From JAKLIN01 sp049288015 (GTDB taxonomy: Archaea; Nanobdellota; Nanobdellia; Pacearchaeales; GW2011-AR1): a stretch of DNA of 64,000 bases. How positions within the stretch are numbered: the first letter of the stretch is position 1; each line of letters starts with the position of its first letter. Position numbers and translations under genes: made by a program. Below are positions 50,294 to 59,929 of the stretch, piece by piece. The notes below the pieces were generated by a model. The model had not been told where the DNA came from. It did no database searches and was given only the letters and a program-made list of their open reading frames with translations. The stretch is from assembly GCA_049288015.1 (NCBI GenBank), contig JBAQGX010000003.1:124001-188000 (forward strand), given 5' to 3'.

Positions 50294-50788
50294 ATGAGAA
50301 AATCTCTGAGCATTTATGATTCTAAAACTCTCTCCGAATTGGATATAAGTTATGGAGAGGTAGTTGCTTTTGATAATGCAGATTTGGAATTGCCATCGCC
50401 TTTCATTGTTGCAATTGCTCAGAATCTAACAAAGATTTCTCATGACCAATTTTTTTCAAAGAGGTTAGGATTAGGCATGGTATTTTGGCCCAAGGGAGAA
50501 GAACCTGAATACTGGTCTTTTAATGCAAAAGGAGATATAATGCAGCTATGGCCTTTGAGTTCTGGAGATCTGAGATCTAGAAATTATGATATATTTAATC
50601 CCAAGGGAACCTATCTAGTTGAGAAAGCCTATTCTGGAAAAGAGGATGTTTTAAGTGCGCTTGAAAATACAACTGGTTTTAAGCCTTATGCTAGTAGGCT
50701 GATTATGGAAAGGGGAAAATTCGGAAGAGCTTTTGAAATACTTGGCTTGGAATCTATTTTGCCAAACCAGTTAAGGATAAGAAGATAA
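50294..50788 (+). CDS. Hypothetical 164-aa protein
   Basis: A soluble mixed alpha/beta protein starting MRKSLSIYDSKTLSELDISY. It contains FIVAIAQNLTKISHDQFFSKRLGLGMVFWPKG, PEYWSFNAKGDIMQLWPL and an Arg-rich C terminus (QLRIRR). No known family. A separate plus-strand gene before RNase J, 103 bases upstream of it. Confidence 0.6.
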   Translation: MRKSLSIYDSKTLSELDISYGEVVAFDNADLELPSPFIVAIAQNLTKISHDQFFSKRLGLGMVFWPKGEEPEYWSFNAKGDIMQLWPLSSGDLRSRNYDIFNPKGTYLVEKAYSGKEDVLSALENTTGFKPYASRLIMERGKFGRAFEILGLESILPNQLRIRR

Positions 50789-50891
50789 TTCTACAAAAAT
50801 ATATAAACTAGGAATTTTCTCTATTTTCAGAGAAAGAGGAAAAAGTAGTAAAATAATTAGATTAAGAAATCTTGAAAAATTATAGATTAAT

Positions 50892-52247
50892 ATGGAAGTA
50901 TGCACAGTAAGCGGTTATGATGAAGTCGGAAAAAATATGACTGCTGTTAAAATTGGAGAAGACGTAATTATATTTGATGCGGGAATTCATCTTCCTGCTT
51001 TGGTTGAATTGCAGGAAAAAGATAAAGACGAAGCGGACAATGAACCTTATTCTGAAGAGGAATTAAGAAAGGCAGGAGCTCTTCCTGATGACGAAATTCT
51101 GGATAAGATTGGATGGAGAGACAAAGTTCGTGCAATAATAATAGGGCACTCACACTTGGATCATATTGGAGCAGTTCCTTACATTGCACATCGTTATCCA
51201 AATGCAAAGATAATAGGAAGTCCATTCACGATTGAATTTTTGGAGACAACATTAAGGGATGAAAGAATAAATTTGCCAAATCAAAGAATAAAAGTAAATG
51301 AGAATTCAAGTTATATAATAAAAGGAAAAAGTGGTAGTTACAAAGCTGAGCTTATTCATGCGACACACTCTACATTGCAATGTGTCTTTATTGCATTGCA
51401 CACACCTGAAGGTGTTTTCTTCTACACTCTTGATTTCAAATTTGACAATCATCCAGTGATTGGAGAACCTCCTAATTACAAAAGGATGATGGAACTTGGG
51501 AGAAAAGGAATTGATGTTCTTGTTGCAGATTCTCTTTACTCGGGAACGGAAAAAAGGACTCCGAGCGAAAGGATTGCTCGGGACTTAGTAGAGGATGCTA
51601 TCATGTCTGTTCATGACAGAAAATCAGCACTTGTGATTTCTACTTTCTCATCGCATATTGCAAGACTGAAAAGTATTGTCGAGTTTGGAAGAAAAACAGG
51701 AAGGGAAGTTGTTTTCCTGGGGAGAAGTCTTGATAGATATGTTGACTGTGCGGTTAAGGTAAAGCAATGTCCGTTTAGGAAGAATATCAGAATTTTCAAA
51801 TACAAAAAACAGATCAATTCTTTGCTTGGAAAAATAAATGGCAGCAAAGGAAAATATCTTGTAGTTTGCACAGGTCATCAGGCAGAACCAAGCTCCGTTC
51901 TTGACAGGATCGTCAAGGGTGAAACTCCTTTGAAATTGACTGAGGGAGATAATGTAATATTTTCTTCTAGTATAATTCCAACTCAGGTAAATATAGATGC
52001 AAGAGCAGAAATGGACAAGAAGCTTAAGAAAAATAAAGTAAGGATTCAATCAGATGTTCATGTTTCCGGACACGGATCAAGGGAAGATTTGAGAGATTTG
52101 CTTCAGATACTAAAACCAAAACATCTTATTCCGGCCCACGGAGAACATAGATTAACAACTCCAATGGTTGAATTAGCTTCTGAACTGGGATATAAGGCTG
52201 GAGAGACAGTTCATCTGTCTTCTAATGGGAAAGTATTAAAATTCTGA
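50892..52247 (+). CDS. rnj: RNase J (beta-CASP metallo-beta-lactamase)
   Basis: 451 residues. Metallo-beta-lactamase motif HSHLDHIGAVPYIAH with the metal ligands, VADSLYSGT (Asp), beta-CASP motifs A-C (ISTFSSHIARLKSIVEFGRK, DVHVSGHGSREDL, IPAHGEHR). Archaeal RNase J acts as 5'-3' exonuclease of RNA. An N-terminal insertion (LQEKDKDEADNEPYSEEELRKAGALPDDE) contains a highly charged loop. It is at the head of a plus-strand run with the next two genes. Confidence 0.93.
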   Translation: MEVCTVSGYDEVGKNMTAVKIGEDVIIFDAGIHLPALVELQEKDKDEADNEPYSEEELRKAGALPDDEILDKIGWRDKVRAIIIGHSHLDHIGAVPYIAHRYPNAKIIGSPFTIEFLETTLRDERINLPNQRIKVNENSSYIIKGKSGSYKAELIHATHSTLQCVFIALHTPEGVFFYTLDFKFDNHPVIGEPPNYKRMMELGRKGIDVLVADSLYSGTEKRTPSERIARDLVEDAIMSVHDRKSALVISTFSSHIARLKSIVEFGRKTGREVVFLGRSLDRYVDCAVKVKQCPFRKNIRIFKYKKQINSLLGKINGSKGKYLVVCTGHQAEPSSVLDRIVKGETPLKLTEGDNVIFSSSIIPTQVNIDARAEMDKKLKKNKVRIQSDVHVSGHGSREDLRDLLQILKPKHLIPAHGEHRLTTPMVELASELGYKAGETVHLSSNGKVLKF

Positions 52248-52262
52248 TTAATATTAGATTAA

Positions 52263-52763
52263 ATGAATGAAGATATTATTGGTGGTCTTAAGTCAGCTTT
52301 GACAAGAGGGTATTCCCTTGAAGAAGCCATGTTCTCTTTTTTTAATGCTGGATATAAAAAAGAAGATATTGAAGCAGCTGCAAAAACTCTTCAGGTTGAG
52401 TCAGAACCAAGAGATCTTGATTGGCAGCCTGAACCTATTTGGGTGACAAGGCAAAGGATGCAAGGGAAGGTAGAAGCAGCTAAGTCTCCAATAGTTGTGG
52501 CACAAAAACAAAATTTTACTCCTCAAAGTATGATGGTAGGTTCTAAACCAAAGCTTATAAGACAAGAGGTGCCTGAAACTAATATTGAGCCCGTTGTTGT
52601 TGCAACAGGCGTTTCTGCATATACTGCTCCAGATTCAAGGATAAAAATAATAATTACACTTTTAGTAGTTCTTCTTGTATTACTGGCAGGTATTCTTGGA
52701 CTTATCTTTTTATTCAGGCAACAGTTAATCCAATTCTTCAATAGCTTATTCCAAAATGCCTGA
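52263..52763 (+). CDS. Hypothetical protein with UBA-like N terminus and C-terminal membrane anchor
   Basis: 166 residues. Residues 5-45 (LKSALTRGYSLEEAMFSFFNAGYKKEDIEAAAKTL) resemble a three-helix UBA/EIKSA-type module; a Pro/Gln-rich linker follows; residues 130-155 form one transmembrane helix (IIITLLVVLLVLLAGILGLIF) and a short outside tail. Function unknown. It overlaps the downstream methyltransferase start by 8 bases. Confidence 0.65.
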   Translation: MNEDIIGGLKSALTRGYSLEEAMFSFFNAGYKKEDIEAAAKTLQVESEPRDLDWQPEPIWVTRQRMQGKVEAAKSPIVVAQKQNFTPQSMMVGSKPKLIRQEVPETNIEPVVVATGVSAYTAPDSRIKIIITLLVVLLVLLAGILGLIFLFRQQLIQFFNSLFQNA

Positions 52764-53280
52764 AATTTATCAACCCGCAGAGGATTCCTTTTTTCTGAAT
52801 AGTTTTTTGGTAAAAGAAATAAGAGAATTGAAACAGAAAAAAATCTTGGACATGGGTTCCGGTTCCGGTTTCCAATCCAAAACATTGATAGAAAATGGAA
52901 TTCATCCAGAAAATATTTTTTTGTCAGACATAAATAAAGATGCAATAAATAATCTTAAGAAAGAATTCCCAAAATCCAGAGTAATTGAATCTGATTTGTT
53001 TAAGAATGTAAAAGATAAATTTGATTTGATCATTTTTAATCCTCCTTATCTTCCAGAGGATAAATTTGATGCTGGTCTGGAAACAAGTGGAGGAAAAAAA
53101 GGGAGTAAAATAATAAACGAATTTCTTAAGCAGGCACGAAAACATCTTCTAAAAAATGGAAAAATATTGATTTTGACCAGCAGTTTTACAAAAGGGATTG
53201 ACTGGATGGATTATAACCGAAAACTTTTAGGCAAAAAGAAAATTTTCTTTGAAGAACTTTATGTTTGGGAATTGATGTAA
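52756..53280 (+). CDS. HemK2/Mtq2-like N5-glutamine methyltransferase
   Basis: 174 residues. AdoMet-binding motif KKILDMGSGSGFQSKTLIENG, acidic SDINKDAI, and the catalytic NPPYLP of glutamine/adenine-amino methyltransferases. The N-terminal IYQPAEDSFFLNSFL is the HemK2 signature. In eukaryotes and archaea HemK2 with Trm112 methylates the release factor aRF1 GGQ glutamine. A Trm112 gene is not seen nearby. Confidence 0.88.
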   Translation: MPEIYQPAEDSFFLNSFLVKEIRELKQKKILDMGSGSGFQSKTLIENGIHPENIFLSDINKDAINNLKKEFPKSRVIESDLFKNVKDKFDLIIFNPPYLPEDKFDAGLETSGGKKGSKIINEFLKQARKHLLKNGKILILTSSFTKGIDWMDYNRKLLGKKKIFFEELYVWELM

Positions 53281-53354
53281 GAACAGATAATAAAGTATAA
53301 TCAATTTTATATATCTCCATAAGCTTGCAAAATAATCTAAACCGGGGTAATAAA

Positions 53355-54515
53355 ATGGTCAAATTTACACATATGTCTGATGTTCACTTGGGAGGTTGGA
53401 AACAGCAGGCTTTGCAGGATCTTAATTTTGAGTCTTTTGCGGTCGTTATAGATGCTTCAATAAAAGAGAAAGTTGATTTCGTGCTTATTGCAGGAGATTT
53501 GTTTGATACAGCTTATCCTCCCATAGAAACACTTAAGAGAACGTTTATGGAGTTCAGAAAACTCAAGGAAGCAAGAATCCCTTGCTTTATTATTGCAGGA
53601 AGTCATGATTATTCGGTGTCTGGAAAAACTTTCCTAGATGTTCTAGAGAAAGCAGGATTTTGCAAAAATGTGGCTGACTTTGAAGAAAAAGATGGCAAGA
53701 TAACCCTTAACCCCACAATATTCGGGGGGGTTGCGATTTATGGTTATCCTGGAAAGAGGTCGGGACTTGAAGTAGCTGATCTAAGAAGGGTCAAATTTAA
53801 TGACTCTCCTGGGATGTTCAAGATTTTTATGCTGCATACAACTATTGACAAAGCTGTAGGAAAAATACCTACCGATTCTATTGAAACTGCACTTCTCCCA
53901 AAAGCAGACTACTATGCCTTAGGGCATTTGCATATTGATTATGAAAAGGATGGATTTGTTTATGCTGGTCCAACCTTCCCAAATAATTTTCAAGAACTTG
54001 CCGATTTAAAGAAAGGCAGATTTTATATTGTTGATACTCAGTCAAAAAATCCGCTCAGGAAAATAGATATCAAATTGAAAGATGTGCAGTTCTTTGAGTT
54101 TATTATTACTGATGCATTGAAAGCAACAGAAATGATAATTTCAGAATTGGATAGAAATGACTTGACAGACAAGATTGTTTTAATAAAAATAAGAGGAGAG
54201 TTAGAAAATGGAAAAACTTCGGATATTAAATTCTTAAAAATAGAAGAATTTCTAAAGCAAAAAAATGCATTCTTCATGCTCAGAAATACTCATGATCTTA
54301 AGCAAAAGGAAGTGGGGTTGGAAATTGAAGTAAAGGATTCTGAGAATATTGAGGATGATACGCTGAGAATTTATTCAGATCAGAATCCATCGAAATTTAA
54401 TCTGTCAATTCCTTTGCTCCTAAATTCATTATCAATAGAAAAACAGGAGGGAGAAACTTCAGAGACTTTTCTGAATAGATTAGTTTCCGAGACTAAAAAA
54501 GTTTTGAGTTTTTAG
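53355..54515 (+). CDS. mre11: Mre11 nuclease
   Basis: 386 residues from ATG 53355 (a TTG at 53325 extends the frame). Phosphodiesterase motifs: HMSDVHLGGW, LIAGDLFDTAYPP, IIAGSHDYSVSGK (Asn of GNHD replaced by Ser), MLHTTID and ALGHLHIDY. It is the nuclease of the Mre11-Rad50 complex that processes DNA double-strand breaks. The Ser substitution in motif III is frequent in this lineage but worth testing. Rad50 follows immediately (TAG then ATG). Confidence 0.95.
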   Translation: MVKFTHMSDVHLGGWKQQALQDLNFESFAVVIDASIKEKVDFVLIAGDLFDTAYPPIETLKRTFMEFRKLKEARIPCFIIAGSHDYSVSGKTFLDVLEKAGFCKNVADFEEKDGKITLNPTIFGGVAIYGYPGKRSGLEVADLRRVKFNDSPGMFKIFMLHTTIDKAVGKIPTDSIETALLPKADYYALGHLHIDYEKDGFVYAGPTFPNNFQELADLKKGRFYIVDTQSKNPLRKIDIKLKDVQFFEFIITDALKATEMIISELDRNDLTDKIVLIKIRGELENGKTSDIKFLKIEEFLKQKNAFFMLRNTHDLKQKEVGLEIEVKDSENIEDDTLRIYSDQNPSKFNLSIPLLLNSLSIEKQEGETSETFLNRLVSETKKVLSF

Positions 54516-56564
54516 ATGAGAATAAAAAAAATAGTTCTGGAGAATATAAGGAGTTATGAATTTCAGGAGATAACTTTTCCAGAAGGTTCTACTCTTCTTG
54601 CAGGAGATATAGGTAGTGGTAAGACTTCTATTCTTCTTGGGATAGAATTTGCACTGTTCGGATTGCAGCCTGGACAAAAGGGAAATTCTTTATTGAGAAA
54701 TGGATCAGACAACGGAAAGGTAATGATTGAATTTGAAGTCGATGGAGATAGTATATCCGTTGAGAGAATATTGAAGAGGGGAAAATCAATTTCGCAGGAT
54801 TATTGTGCAATATCTATGAATGGCGAGGACAAAAAAGAAATATCTGTAACGGAATTAAAGAGCAAGATACTTGATCTGCTTAATTATCCTAAAGAATTTT
54901 CAAAAAAACAGAACCTTTTGTATAAATTCACAGTTTACACTCCTCAGGAAGAGATGAAAGAAATAATTCTTGAAGATCCGGAAGTAAGAATCAATACATT
55001 AAGACATATTTTCGGTATTGACAAGTATAAGAGGATTCTTGAAAATACTTCGTTGCTGTTGTCTAGGATAAGAGAAGAAAGAAGAACTAAAGAAGGAGCG
55101 ACAGAAACATTGGACCAAGATAAGTTGGAGTTGGTTTCAAAAGAGGAAGAATTGGAATCAAAATATTATAATCTGTCTTCAATGGAAAAAGAATTGTTTG
55201 TTAAGAAAGAGAATAGGAATAAGATCGAAGAAGAACGAGCTGAAATTGCAGAGCAGATAGAAAAAAAGAGAAAATTCCAACAAGAAATAGAGAAGACAAA
55301 TTTGATGATATTTAACAAAAAATCTTCCATATCAGACAATCTTAAATTGATTGACCAGATTAAATTTCAGATAAGAAATCTTGAGAATGTTTCTTTTGAC
55401 GAGGGAAGAATAAATAAGATAGACGAAGATATTGAAATGAAGAAGCACGAAAAGGAAGAACTAAATGAAAAGATTCTTGATTTGAATTCTCAGATTGCAT
55501 CATTAAATTCTAAGAATGAGACGAACAAAATTCTTGAAAAGAAGATTTCTAATTTAGAAATATGTCCTACATGTTTGCAGAATGTTGATTCAGTTTACAA
55601 AGCTAATATTATGAACAATGCACATTCAGATACTTTTGAAAATACAAAAAAGATAGAATCTCTGGAATTCAGTAAAAAGAATCTGATGGAAAAATCTAGG
55701 AATATAAATTTGGATATTTCTTCAAAAGAAAAAGAGCTTACTGATTTGAAGATATTAAAAGTTAGATTGGAAGGTATAAAAGAAAGAAAAGAAAGGCTTC
55801 ATGAAATTGAAATAACAAGCATCTCCCTTGAGAAGGATATTGATATGCTGAAGCAGCATGTTGAAAATTTGAACACTTCTGTTTTTGAACTGAACAAGTT
55901 TGATGCAATATACGAAGAAAAGCAGAGACAGCTTGAAGATGCACGTTCTGAAGAGATGGATGCAGGAATAAAAGTTGCAGAACTGAGAAAGGAGATTGAA
56001 GTTTTTTCAAATAATATAGAATCTCTAAAAGAAAGAATAAATAAAATAGAAGCCCTGAAAAAACAGCTGGATTATCTGAATGAGCTGGAAAATTGGCTTT
56101 CAAAAAATTTCTCGCCTCTTATTTCTCTTATTGAAAAGAATGTTATGGTAAAACTTAAGGCAGAGTTCTCAAAATCTTTTTCAGAATGGTTTAGTATGCT
56201 TGTATCAGACAATTTTCAAGTAAGGTTAAATGATGATTTTACACCAGTGATAGAACAGCAAGATTACGAATTGGATTATGCTTACCTGTCTGGAGGAGAG
56301 AGGACCGCAATTGCGCTTGCATACAGGCTTTCTCTGAATCAAGTCATAAATTCATTTTTGAGCAAGATAAAGACTAGGGATCTGGTCATTTTGGACGAGC
56401 CAACAGACGGATTTTCAGATCAGCAGCTTGACAAGATGCGTGGGGTTTTGGAACAATTAAACGTTAAGCAGCTCATAGTTGTCAGCCATGAACAGAAAAT
56501 AGAAAGCTTTGTAGACAACATAATAAAAATGAAAAAGGAACAGGGAATTTCCAAGACCGAATAA
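54516..56564 (+). CDS. rad50: Rad50 ATPase (short coiled coil)
   Basis: 682 residues, compared with about 850-880 in Pyrococcus. Walker A LLAGDIGSGKTSILLG, coiled-coil arms with zinc hook ICPTC at about residue 350, signature LSGGERTAIALAYRLS and Walker B DLVILDEPTDGFSDQQL. Arms are shorter than usual but the hook is intact. Binds and tethers DNA ends and controls Mre11 access. The start directly follows the mre11 stop. Confidence 0.95.
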   Translation: MRIKKIVLENIRSYEFQEITFPEGSTLLAGDIGSGKTSILLGIEFALFGLQPGQKGNSLLRNGSDNGKVMIEFEVDGDSISVERILKRGKSISQDYCAISMNGEDKKEISVTELKSKILDLLNYPKEFSKKQNLLYKFTVYTPQEEMKEIILEDPEVRINTLRHIFGIDKYKRILENTSLLLSRIREERRTKEGATETLDQDKLELVSKEEELESKYYNLSSMEKELFVKKENRNKIEEERAEIAEQIEKKRKFQQEIEKTNLMIFNKKSSISDNLKLIDQIKFQIRNLENVSFDEGRINKIDEDIEMKKHEKEELNEKILDLNSQIASLNSKNETNKILEKKISNLEICPTCLQNVDSVYKANIMNNAHSDTFENTKKIESLEFSKKNLMEKSRNINLDISSKEKELTDLKILKVRLEGIKERKERLHEIEITSISLEKDIDMLKQHVENLNTSVFELNKFDAIYEEKQRQLEDARSEEMDAGIKVAELRKEIEVFSNNIESLKERINKIEALKKQLDYLNELENWLSKNFSPLISLIEKNVMVKLKAEFSKSFSEWFSMLVSDNFQVRLNDDFTPVIEQQDYELDYAYLSGGERTAIALAYRLSLNQVINSFLSKIKTRDLVILDEPTDGFSDQQLDKMRGVLEQLNVKQLIVVSHEQKIESFVDNIIKMKKEQGISKTE

Positions 56565-56614
56565 TTTTAAAACACTACCTCTAAATATATAAATCAAAAA
56601 AATTCTTAAAAAAG

Positions 56615-56884
56615 ATGGCAGAAATAGAACTAACAGGCTTAAAGAGATTAGAGATAATATTAAAGAACCCAAAAAATTTTGACTCGAGACGTGATATTTC
56701 AGATAAAGATATAACTCCTGAAACAAAGTTTAGAGACTTGGGTTTTGACAGTCTTGATCTCCGTGAACTTGCATATCATGTAGAAAGAGAATTTGAGGTA
56801 GTTATCCCAGATGGTATAATATGTGATCTTGAAAAGGCAGGAGATTACCTTGATTATATATCAAAATATGAAAAAAGCTGCTAG
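56615..56884 (+). CDS. Acyl-carrier-protein-like protein
   Basis: 89 residues with the four-helix ACP shape. The phosphopantetheine attachment motif is present, FRDLGFDSLDLRELAYHVEREF with Ser46 in DSL; helix 3/4 PDGIICDLEKAGDYLDYI complete the fold. The N terminus is charged (KRLEIILKNPKNFDS). Archaea usually lack acyl carrier proteins, so the presence is unusual. No fatty-acid or polyketide gene neighbours occur; it sits between rad50 and psmB on the same strand. Confidence 0.85.
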   Translation: MAEIELTGLKRLEIILKNPKNFDSRRDISDKDITPETKFRDLGFDSLDLRELAYHVEREFEVVIPDGIICDLEKAGDYLDYISKYEKSC

Positions 56885-56980
56885 AACTCATGTCCAACAC
56901 AGTCCGAAAAGTTTATAAAATGCCTAATCTCTAGTAAATTATAAATTCTAGTAATTTTGAGGTTATATTCTAATAATAAA

Positions 56981-57607
56981 ATGGATCAAGAACTAAAGGG
57001 TTCAATGAAGACCGGAACAACAATATTGGGTATTGTTTGTAAAGACGGAGTTGTAATGGCCGCAGATAGAAGAGGCACTGCAGGCGGTATGGTTGTAAGC
57101 AAAAGTACACAGAAAGTCTTCTCCATAAATGATTACCTAGTTATTTCTGGATGTGGGTTGGCAATGGAAATACAAAAGGTTCCAAAGTACCTTACTGCAG
57201 AATTAAAACTCAAAGAATTGAGATCAAAGGTAAGACCTTCAGTGAAGCAGGCAGCTAGTTTGCTTTCTAATATAGGCCTTTCAGGCCAGTCTGCATTCTT
57301 ATTGGCCGGATTCAACGAAGATGGTACAACTGAGCTTTATTCAACAGATCCTATAGGGCATATTGAGAAAGTAGAAGATTATGATGCTAACTTTGGTTCA
57401 GGAATGCCTTTCGTATTGGGTTTCTTGGAAAGAGAGTATAAAAAAGGAATAAGTATCGAGGAAGGAGTAAAGCTTGCAGTAGAGTCTATTAAATCTTCAA
57501 CACAAAGAGATACTGGTTCGGGAAATGGAATTGATGTTTTTACCATAACAAAGGATGGAATTAAAAAAGTTGTTGATCAGGAAATAAAGCCAAATTACGG
57601 CGACTAA
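56981..57607 (+). CDS. psmB: Proteasome beta subunit
   Basis: 208 residues from ATG 56981; a TTG at 56957 is ignored. A 12-residue propeptide ends in MKTG, so processing exposes catalytic Thr13 in TTILGIVCKDGVVMAADRRGTAGGM, with catalytic Lys in STQKVFSI and Asp in AADRR. GSGMPFVLGFLEREYKKGISIEEGVKLA and SGNGIDVFTITKDG are family blocks. Seven copies make the inner proteolytic ring. It pairs with psmA at 48210. Confidence 0.95.
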   Translation: MDQELKGSMKTGTTILGIVCKDGVVMAADRRGTAGGMVVSKSTQKVFSINDYLVISGCGLAMEIQKVPKYLTAELKLKELRSKVRPSVKQAASLLSNIGLSGQSAFLLAGFNEDGTTELYSTDPIGHIEKVEDYDANFGSGMPFVLGFLEREYKKGISIEEGVKLAVESIKSSTQRDTGSGNGIDVFTITKDGIKKVVDQEIKPNYGD

Positions 57608-57631
57608 TTATATTCATATTATTCTATAAAA

Positions 57632-59518
57632 ATGACAGATATTTTGAAAAGTATAAAAGAGCAGCTTAATGCAAAAATTACTGAAGCAAATTTCGAAGGG
57701 GCAAATATAGTTCTTTATACAGATAATGAGAATTTCTTCAAGGAAGGAGAAGGAAAAATAAAAGAGATAGTGGAGCAGATCAAAAAGAGGGTTGAGCTAA
57801 GAGCTGATGAAAAAATTCTTACAGAGAAAGAAGAGGCAAAAAAAATAATTAGGAAAATTGTTCCGGAAGAAGCTGAAATAACGGACATTTTATTTGATGA
57901 TCACAGAAGTATTGTTGTAATTGAAGCAAAAAAACTTGGTCTAGTAATTGGGAAGATGGGTTCTTTATTCTCGGATATAAGAAGGCAGACATTTTGGACG
58001 CCACAAGTTCAGAGATCCCCTGCAATTAAAAGTCCAATCACTGAAAACATAAGAGAAGTCCTTTATTCAAACAGTGCATACAGAAGAAAATTCCTTAATT
58101 CTATTGGAGAAAAAATCTACAAAGAATGGAGTTCTGAAAAGAAAGAAGAGTGGATAAGACTTACTTTCTTGGGAAGTGGTCGTCAAGTTGGTAGAAGTTG
58201 CCTATTGCTTCAGACCCCAAATTCAAAAATTTTGATTGATTGCGGTATTGATGTAGCCTCTTCAGGAGATGAAAAATTCCCACACTTCAATATTCCTGAG
58301 TTCAACATAAACGATCTCGATGCAGTTGTTATAAGTCACGCTCACCTTGATCATGTAGGCTTATTGCCTTATCTGTATAAGATGGGTTATAAAGGACCTA
58401 CATACATGACCACTCCTTCAAGAGATCTTGCAGCTCTTACTGCTCTTGATTTCATCGGTGTTGCATACAAGCAAGCGGCCCAGCCTCTGTTTGGTTCAAA
58501 AGATATTAAAGAGATGGTAAAGCATACCGTTTGCTTGAACTTTAATGAAGTCACGGATATCGCTCCAGACATAAGAATTACTTTTTATAATTCTGGACAC
58601 GCACTTGGAAGCGCAATGGTTCACTTTAATATTGGAAATGGTTTGCACAATTTCTTGTATACTGCAGATTTCAAATATATTAAGACAAGATTGCTTGATC
58701 CTGCTGTCGCAAATTTCCCCCGTGTTGAATCTATTTTGACGGAAGCTACTTATGGTGCGAAAGAAGATGTTCTCCCTCCAAGAATTGAATCCGAAGAAAA
58801 ACTATTGGATGTTATTAAAAGAACAATAGATAGAGGAGGAAAAGTTTTAATTCCAGAATTAGGTTTGGGAAGAGCTCAAGAGTCAATGTTGATAATTGAA
58901 GATGCCATTAGTAAAGGAAATCTAAAAGAGGTTCCGGTATATATTGATGGAATGATTTGGGATATAAATGCAATTCACACCGCTTATCCTGATTTTTTGA
59001 GTAGCAATGTTAGGAACAAAGTTTTCCAAGATCAAAATCCTTTTGTGTCACCAATTTTCTCGAGAGTTGGTTCTCCTTTGGAAAGAAAGAAAGTTATTGA
59101 AGGCGGACCTTGCATTGTTCTTGCAACTTCTGGTATGCTTGTAGGTGGAGCATCTGTTGAATATTTCAGGGAGTTTGCCGGAAATGAAAAAAATTCTATT
59201 GTATTTGTTTGTTATCAGGGTATTGGTAGTTTAGGAAGGCAAGTTCAAGAAGGATTAAAGGAAACAAAGTTAATGTCTGAAGGAAAAGAAGAGAACGTAA
59301 AAGTGAATATGGAAGTTCACACAATTGAAGGGTTGAGTGCCCACGCTGGAAGAAATGAAATTATCTCATTCTTTAATAATATAAAACCAAAGCCAAAAAG
59401 AATAATGATCAATCACGGCGAAGTTTCAAAGTGTCTTGATTTATCTTCAACACTTTACAAAATGAATAGGGTTGAAACAAATGTCCCAAGAAATTTGGAA
59501 ACAATAAGACTAAAATAA
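57632..59518 (+). CDS. aCPSF1: KH-domain beta-CASP ribonuclease
   Basis: 628 residues. The first 140 residues are two KH-type domains (KLGLVIGKMGSLFSDIRRQTFW with the GxxG GKMG). The metallo-beta-lactamase/beta-CASP part follows: FLGSGRQVGRSCLLLQ, ISHAHLDHVGLLPYLY, HALGSAMVHF, YTADFKYI, ATYGAKEDVLPPR, ATSGMLVGGASVEYFREF and C-terminal HTIEGLSAHAGRNEI and INHGEVSKC. Archaeal CPSF1 cuts mRNA 3' ends at U-rich sites and promotes transcription termination. It follows psmB by 24 bases. Confidence 0.95.
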   Translation: MTDILKSIKEQLNAKITEANFEGANIVLYTDNENFFKEGEGKIKEIVEQIKKRVELRADEKILTEKEEAKKIIRKIVPEEAEITDILFDDHRSIVVIEAKKLGLVIGKMGSLFSDIRRQTFWTPQVQRSPAIKSPITENIREVLYSNSAYRRKFLNSIGEKIYKEWSSEKKEEWIRLTFLGSGRQVGRSCLLLQTPNSKILIDCGIDVASSGDEKFPHFNIPEFNINDLDAVVISHAHLDHVGLLPYLYKMGYKGPTYMTTPSRDLAALTALDFIGVAYKQAAQPLFGSKDIKEMVKHTVCLNFNEVTDIAPDIRITFYNSGHALGSAMVHFNIGNGLHNFLYTADFKYIKTRLLDPAVANFPRVESILTEATYGAKEDVLPPRIESEEKLLDVIKRTIDRGGKVLIPELGLGRAQESMLIIEDAISKGNLKEVPVYIDGMIWDINAIHTAYPDFLSSNVRNKVFQDQNPFVSPIFSRVGSPLERKKVIEGGPCIVLATSGMLVGGASVEYFREFAGNEKNSIVFVCYQGIGSLGRQVQEGLKETKLMSEGKEENVKVNMEVHTIEGLSAHAGRNEIISFFNNIKPKPKRIMINHGEVSKCLDLSSTLYKMNRVETNVPRNLETIRLK

Positions 59519-59521
59519 ACT

Positions 59522-59878
59522 TTAATTTGCCATATCTTCTAGATCTAACTTTGCACTCTCTCTTAGATTTCTATATTCAATAGCTCTATTCGCTTTTATT
59601 GCCTTTTCGACTCCAAGATTCATCTCATTGCTAATTCCTAAATTCATGTAAACAATTGTTGCATCTGCAGGCCTGTCTATCATAGCTAGATATGATTCAA
59701 TACCTCTTTTTTTCTTATTTTTTATCAATTTATCATAGAATAAATGAGAAGGAATAGGAATCTCTCTATAATTAAATAAACATTCCATAATGCACTTTCT
59801 TATATATTTTGAATCTCTCTTTTTGTTCGTGCTTCTTTTTCCCTCGTAAGGCGTTTCTAGAACAACTATTAGTGGCAT
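59522..59878 (-). CDS. DUF7768-like nucleoside-deoxyribosyltransferase-fold protein
   Basis: 118 residues: VVLETPYEGKRSTNKKRDSKY, IRKCIMECLFNYREIPIPSHLFYD, GIESYLAMIDRPADATIVYMNLGISNEMNLGVEKAI, NRAIEYRNL. This order matches a small family usually found in phages and mobile DNA in bacteria, with the nucleoside 2-deoxyribosyltransferase-like fold (DUF7768). Function unknown. It converges with aCPSF1, 3 bases apart. Presence in an archaeal housekeeping region suggests transfer. Confidence 0.6.
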   Translation of the reverse strand: MPLIVVLETPYEGKRSTNKKRDSKYIRKCIMECLFNYREIPIPSHLFYDKLIKNKKKRGIESYLAMIDRPADATIVYMNLGISNEMNLGVEKAIKANRAIEYRNLRESAKLDLEDMAN

Positions 59879-59929
59879 TAAACCTTCAAATAAAAATTAT
59901 TTTTAAAGATTTATATTAAAAAAAAGTAA

